Below, in pieces: positions 34,143-37,430 of a DNA stretch of 37,430 bases. The stretch's first letter is position 1. Every line of letters starts with the position of its first letter. The translations under genes were made by a program, and so were the position numbers. The DNA comes from a virus: positions 1-37,430 of IMG/VR virus record IMGVR_UViG_3300008108_000376; one strand, given 5' to 3'. Under the pieces are notes generated by a model. That model was given only the letters and a program-made list of their open reading frames with translations. It searched no databases and was not told the DNA's origin.

Positions 34143-36269
34143 ATGGCTAGTCAGGAAGAATTAAATAGACAACAAAAATTTAACGACGAAAAAAATGAGC
34201 AAATTTCTCTAGAAAAAGAGCTAATTGCCGTACTAGCACGTAGAGCAGGGATTGATTCTAGCATACTTAGTGACCAACAAGATATATCTAATACTTTAAA
34301 AGATCAAGTTAAGTTTTTAAAATTTCAAAATGCTGAAAAAACACTATTAACTAGTCTTACTACTAAAATTAATAATATAGCTAGACAAACTTTAAAAACT
34401 AGTTTAATACTATTAGATCAACAACAAGTAAAATTTTCTAAAGAAAACGATGAACTTAGCAAAAGTATAGCGGATAGTATTGGAGAACAAGTAAAAGAAA
34501 CTCAAAAACTTCTTGATAATTTAGATAAAGTAGAAAAAACTTCTAATGCCGTATCTAAAAACTTTGGAGTAAAGACATTTGATGCTCTTTCAGATATAAC
34601 TAAGAAACTACCAGGTTTAAATAAATTTTCCGAGCCATTCCAACAAGCAAGTGAAGCTGCCCGTTCTACGTCGGCTAACATAGAAATGGCAGCTAAAAGT
34701 GGAGGAAAAGGTCTTACTGCTGAAAAAATTAAACAGTTAGGATTAGAAAAACAAGTTGGAGATCTTACTGGAAGTGCAGCCGCTAATAAACTTAAGGGAA
34801 TGAGTGGATTTTCTAAAGGATTAGTTGCGGCGCAAGCCGGATTTAAAGCTTTAGGTCCTATGATAAAAAAAGCATTAGGACCCGCTGTATTAATTGCTGA
34901 ATTAGTTAAGGGTATAATGCAAGCAGATAAAGAAACTACTGAATTGCAAAAATCAATGGCTTTATCTAAAACTGAAGCAGCAGGCTTTAGATTAAATTTA
35001 GGGATGGCTGCTTCTGCTTCCGGGAATATTAACATTACAGCTTCTAAATTATTAGAAACATTTAGTGCTTTAAATAAACAATTTGGTTTTATAACTAATT
35101 TTGCTACTGACACATTAGTTACAATGACTAAATTGACAGGTGTGGTAGGAGTTAGTTCCGAATCTGCAGGAAATTTAGCTGCTGCTTCTGAAGTTACAGG
35201 AACAAGTTTTGAATCCAACTATAAAGATGTACTAGCTACAAGTTATGAGCTCCAAAGACAATCTGGGGTTCAAATGGATCTAAGAGATATTTTAGAACAA
35301 ACTGGTAAGGTAACAGGTACTGTTAGAGCTAATTTAGGTGCTAATCCATCACAAATAGCTAAAGCAATTACTCAAGCTAAATTATTTGGTGCTTCTTTAG
35401 ATCAAGTAGCAAATGCCGGTAAATCTTTACTTGATTTTGAATCCTCCATTACCGCTGAACTAGAAGCAGAATTATTATTAGGTAAAGACATAAATCTTGA
35501 AAGAGCAAGAGCAGCAGCTTTAGCAGGAGATCAAGTTACATTAGCACAAGAATTACAGAAAGAAGCTGGTAATTTCTCCGACTTCACCAAAATGAATGTT
35601 ATCCAGCAAGAAGCATTAGCTAAAGCTATGGGAATGACTTCAGATCAACTAGCTGATATTTTATTCCAACAAGAGGTACAAGGTAAATCTGCTAAAGAAT
35701 TACGAGCATTAGGTAAAGAAGATTTAGCTCAAAGAGTAGAAGCTCAAGATCTTCAAACCAAATTCAATGCTACCGTAGAAAAATTACAAGGAATATTTGC
35801 AGATGTAGGTACTGCAATCACCCCAATATTGCAAATACTTGGATCAGCTTTATCTATAGTAGGAGCATTAGTTGGATTAATAGGTGATATTGTTAAAATG
35901 TTCCAAGGAGATTTTAGTTTCTCAGGATTTACAGGAGGATTAAAATCTGCTGCATCTGGAATAGCAGGAGCATTTGGAGCTACTCAATCAGTACAAGATG
36001 GTATAGCTCCTCCAGATAGAGGCCCATTCACAGTCACAGATAGTTATGGAGCTACCGCAATTACTGCTAAAGGTGATGGGATAGCAGTATCTCCTAATAT
36101 AAATCAAGGATCAGATAATACTGAAACAAAACGTACTAATCAACTACTTGAATCATCTGTAAAGGCATTAGAACAATTAACTCAACTATCAGCTAGACCA
36201 TCAGTATTCCAAATAGGAACAGATGAATTCTATACAGCTACCTCAAAATATAGCTATCAAGTTCAATAA
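34143..36269 (+). CDS. Tail tape measure protein (708 aa)
   Basis: Sets tail length and is packed inside the tube. The first ~220 residues are long charged helices (EELNRQQKFNDEKNEQISLE; KETQKLLDNLDKVEKTSNAV). Then come a Gly/Ala hydrophobic helix (about residues 226-260, GFKALGPMIKKALGPAVLIA), a long helical middle typical of tape measure proteins (LLETFSALNKQFGFITNFAT, AITQAKLFGASLDQVANAGK), a second hydrophobic stretch (about 556-595, ILQILGSALSIVGALVGLIG) and a short beta-rich C-terminus. It is larger than T4 gp29 (590), implying a somewhat longer tail. Order sheath, tube, assembly proteins, tape measure matches myovirus practice. Confidence 0.88.
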   Translation: MASQEELNRQQKFNDEKNEQISLEKELIAVLARRAGIDSSILSDQQDISNTLKDQVKFLKFQNAEKTLLTSLTTKINNIARQTLKTSLILLDQQQVKFSKENDELSKSIADSIGEQVKETQKLLDNLDKVEKTSNAVSKNFGVKTFDALSDITKKLPGLNKFSEPFQQASEAARSTSANIEMAAKSGGKGLTAEKIKQLGLEKQVGDLTGSAAANKLKGMSGFSKGLVAAQAGFKALGPMIKKALGPAVLIAELVKGIMQADKETTELQKSMALSKTEAAGFRLNLGMAASASGNINITASKLLETFSALNKQFGFITNFATDTLVTMTKLTGVVGVSSESAGNLAAASEVTGTSFESNYKDVLATSYELQRQSGVQMDLRDILEQTGKVTGTVRANLGANPSQIAKAITQAKLFGASLDQVANAGKSLLDFESSITAELEAELLLGKDINLERARAAALAGDQVTLAQELQKEAGNFSDFTKMNVIQQEALAKAMGMTSDQLADILFQQEVQGKSAKELRALGKEDLAQRVEAQDLQTKFNATVEKLQGIFADVGTAITPILQILGSALSIVGALVGLIGDIVKMFQGDFSFSGFTGGLKSAASGIAGAFGATQSVQDGIAPPDRGPFTVTDSYGATAITAKGDGIAVSPNINQGSDNTETKRTNQLLESSVKALEQLTQLSARPSVFQIGTDEFYTATSKYSYQVQ

Positions 36270-36275
36270 TATTTA

Positions 36276-36285
36276 ATATTTATAA
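36276..36285 (+). promoter_or_regulatory. ATATTTATAA motif before the 59-aa gene
   Basis: Exact copy, 7 bases after the tape measure stop and 21 bases before the ATG at 36307. Confidence 0.45.
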
Positions 36286-36306
36286 TAAATTAAAAACCCA
36301 TACACA

Positions 36307-36486
36307 ATGGCACTATTAGATAAACTACAAAAAGAGGGTACAGTATTAACTCCTTTAAGAGGCACTAGACCAACAGCTACTTTAGTAAAAGATGTAATTC
36401 AAGTAAATGATACTTTTTCTAAAGGACAATATCAAAGCTATGTTGTTAATACCCCTAGATCTTTAGATCTTACAGGTAACAAGTAA
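36307..36486 (+). CDS. Small hypothetical protein (59 aa)
   Basis: A 59-codon frame with a motif copy upstream and a 6-base gap to the next gene. It begins MALLDKLQKEGTVLTPLRGT and ends with NTPRSLDLTGNK. The middle is LVKDVIQVNDTFSKGQYQSY. Position between tape measure and a structural/baseplate gene suggests a small virion or baseplate component. I do not recognise a family with confidence. No membrane segment. Confidence 0.65.
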   Translation: MALLDKLQKEGTVLTPLRGTRPTATLVKDVIQVNDTFSKGQYQSYVVNTPRSLDLTGNK

Positions 36487-36492
36487 TATTAA

Positions 36493-36912
36493 ATGGCATT
36501 AATAAGCCGAAATACAGACCTAAAATCTTTACGGTACGGAAAGGATCGAGTAGGTGGTGGGAACAGTAATCAACCTTACATCAAATCCCCTATCCCCGAA
36601 AACAGAAACCAACTAGACCGTAGTGGGGGAATTGACTTTCTCTTACGTGGTGGAACGTTAACCCCTTCTAGAGCTGTTGAGGATGTATCTAGGTTAACTA
36701 AAATGTTTGGTGATTTTAAATCTCCAAACGGAGTACTTTTTACTGCCAAGCAAAATTTACTCTCTAGAACCGGTGTAAAAACCCAAGCTAGTGGAATTTT
36801 AAATGAAGGTGTTTATTTACCAACTTCAACTTTACTGCAAGCCGCAGGTAATGCTTTTGGCATCTCCAACATCTTTTTCACCTCTAGGGGCAATTATAGG
36901 TGTAGTTTCTAA
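36493..36912 (+). CDS. Structural/baseplate protein, N-terminal part (139 aa before a frame break)
   Basis: Begins MALISRNTDLKSLRYGKDRV. It carries a conserved-looking phage pattern: SNQPYIKSPIPEN, GGIDFLLRGGTLTPSRAVED, VSRLTKMFGDFKSPNGVLFT, KQNLLSRTGVKTQASGILNE and GVYLPTSTLLQAAGNAFG. After this the frame gives only ISNIFFTSRGNYRCSF and stops at 36912. The text that should continue the protein lies one frame later (see the next entry). Dropping one T from the T5 run at 36874-36878 would join them smoothly (NAFGISNIFSPLGAIIGVVS). I therefore think this is the 5' part of one longer gene, broken by a real frameshift or a homopolymer error. Exact virion role unknown. Confidence 0.65.
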   Translation: MALISRNTDLKSLRYGKDRVGGGNSNQPYIKSPIPENRNQLDRSGGIDFLLRGGTLTPSRAVEDVSRLTKMFGDFKSPNGVLFTAKQNLLSRTGVKTQASGILNEGVYLPTSTLLQAAGNAFGISNIFFTSRGNYRCSF

Positions 36913-37430
36913 TATTTTATCTACTTCCCCACAAATTTCTTCTAATCCTAATGAAATTTTAAATTATGGAGGAGGACCAGGTTCTACTTTGGGCATAGGA
37001 AAAACATCTATAAAAAGATATAGCTATACTACACAGGGTGTAACAGATAGTAAAAATTCATCATATAATAAAAAATATTACGGTGTAACAAATTTTTCTA
37101 ACATTACTCCTACACAAACTAGTGAAAAAGGAGTATTTACTTTAAGAACTGACTATCAAATAGATAAAAAAACTAACACTGATAGAGGTTTAAATTTTAC
37201 TATAGTAGGGAATGATGTTTTTAAAGGAAGATATTATGTTTTAGATGCTAAAACTATATTTAATAAGCCTTCTTCTAAAGATGATTCAATTATCCAACCA
37301 GATTTTAGAAAAGATTTATTACCTCAACAATACAGTAATCTTAAAAAAAACATATTATCTAAATCCCCAGATTACACAACTAAAAATATAGAAAATAGAG
37401 TTAATCTAGGAGATCCAGGTAAACGAAGTA
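36851..37430 (+). CDS. Structural/baseplate protein, C-terminal continuation (runs off window)
   Basis: This frame is open from 36803 to the window end. ATG codons at 36803 and 36851 are possible starts, but I think the segment is the continuation of the preceding gene. From about 36870 it reads FSPLGAIIGVVSNILSTSPQ, then NYGGGPGSTLGIGKTSIKRY, a motif expected in the same structural family, then YYGVTNFSNITPTQTSEKG, DSIIQPDFRKDLLPQQY and a charged end. About 185 residues are visible with no stop. Fused with the upstream part this would be a protein of more than 310 residues. It could instead be a separate overlapping gene starting at 36851. Confidence 0.6.
   Translation, partial: MLLASPTSFSPLGAIIGVVSNILSTSPQISSNPNEILNYGGGPGSTLGIGKTSIKRYSYTTQGVTDSKNSSYNKKYYGVTNFSNITPTQTSEKGVFTLRTDYQIDKKTNTDRGLNFTIVGNDVFKGRYYVLDAKTIFNKPSSKDDSIIQPDFRKDLLPQQYSNLKKNILSKSPDYTTKNIENRVNLGDPGKRS

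Noticed and set aside
34502-35218. A 238-codon minus-strand frame inside the tape measure gene
   Set aside because: Fully antisense to a convincing tape measure gene, no leader and a composition that mirrors the sense codons.
9862-36285. The TATTTATA motif as an ordinary T4 late promoter (TATAAATA)
   Set aside because: That sequence is on the opposite strand and would fire away from the genes it precedes; I keep it only as an unassigned element.

Overview
The window is part of the genome of a tailed phage with a contractile, T4-like tail (myovirus type), or a closely related prophage. It is AT-rich and every supported gene is on the + strand. The evidence for phage is a contiguous set of tail genes: neck and tail-completion proteins (T4 gp13/gp14/gp15-like), tail sheath (gp18-like), tail tube (gp19-like), a gp26-like baseplate/tail-assembly protein, a small assembly protein and a tape measure protein. 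Start codons follow A/T-rich leaders with no recognisable Shine-Dalgarno sequence. That, together with the style of the fibre proteins, suggests a Bacteroidota (flavobacteria-like) host; this host call is inference.

Layout. (1) 2-2164: neck/tail-completion genes. (2) 2166-24995: an adhesin island with three giant repeat-built fibre proteins (2089, 2367 and 1827 aa, about half of the window). Among them lie two tandem LamG-like lectin genes (the first frameshifted), two other structural proteins and three genes of 37-57 codons. The fibres share long, nearly identical DNA modules. Two of them carry huge tracts of a 17-residue YadA-head-like repeat (roughly 60 and 90 copies), and the last ends in a peptidase S74 self-cleaving chaperone domain. 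(3) 25023-30342: a glycan-modification cassette: GT-A glycosyltransferase, GT4 glycosyltransferase, FkbM methyltransferase, an unknown small protein, PAPS-type sulfotransferase, GT9-like glycosyltransferase, APS-kinase-like P-loop protein, HIGH-motif nucleotidyltransferase and a DUF2061 membrane protein. (4) 30387-37430: tail sheath, tail tube, intrinsic terminator, tail-assembly pair with overlapping frames, tape measure protein, a small protein and a structural/baseplate protein that appears frameshifted and runs off the window.

How it may work together: the island in (2) and (3) separates the gp13-15-like genes from the gp18/19-like genes, which are close together in T4. The most interesting reading is that the phage makes its own activated sulfate and glycan-transfer enzymes and uses them to decorate its exceptionally long fibres or to alter the host surface. 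The enzyme families are well supported by motifs. The shared pathway and its target are inference.

A 10-base motif, ATATTTATAA (core TATTTATA), recurs in the intergenic gaps 7-49 bases before start codons and is the best candidate for a phage promoter or RNA-processing signal. I saw no tRNA, rRNA, CRISPR array, integrase, transposase, reverse transcriptase, capsid, portal or terminase gene.
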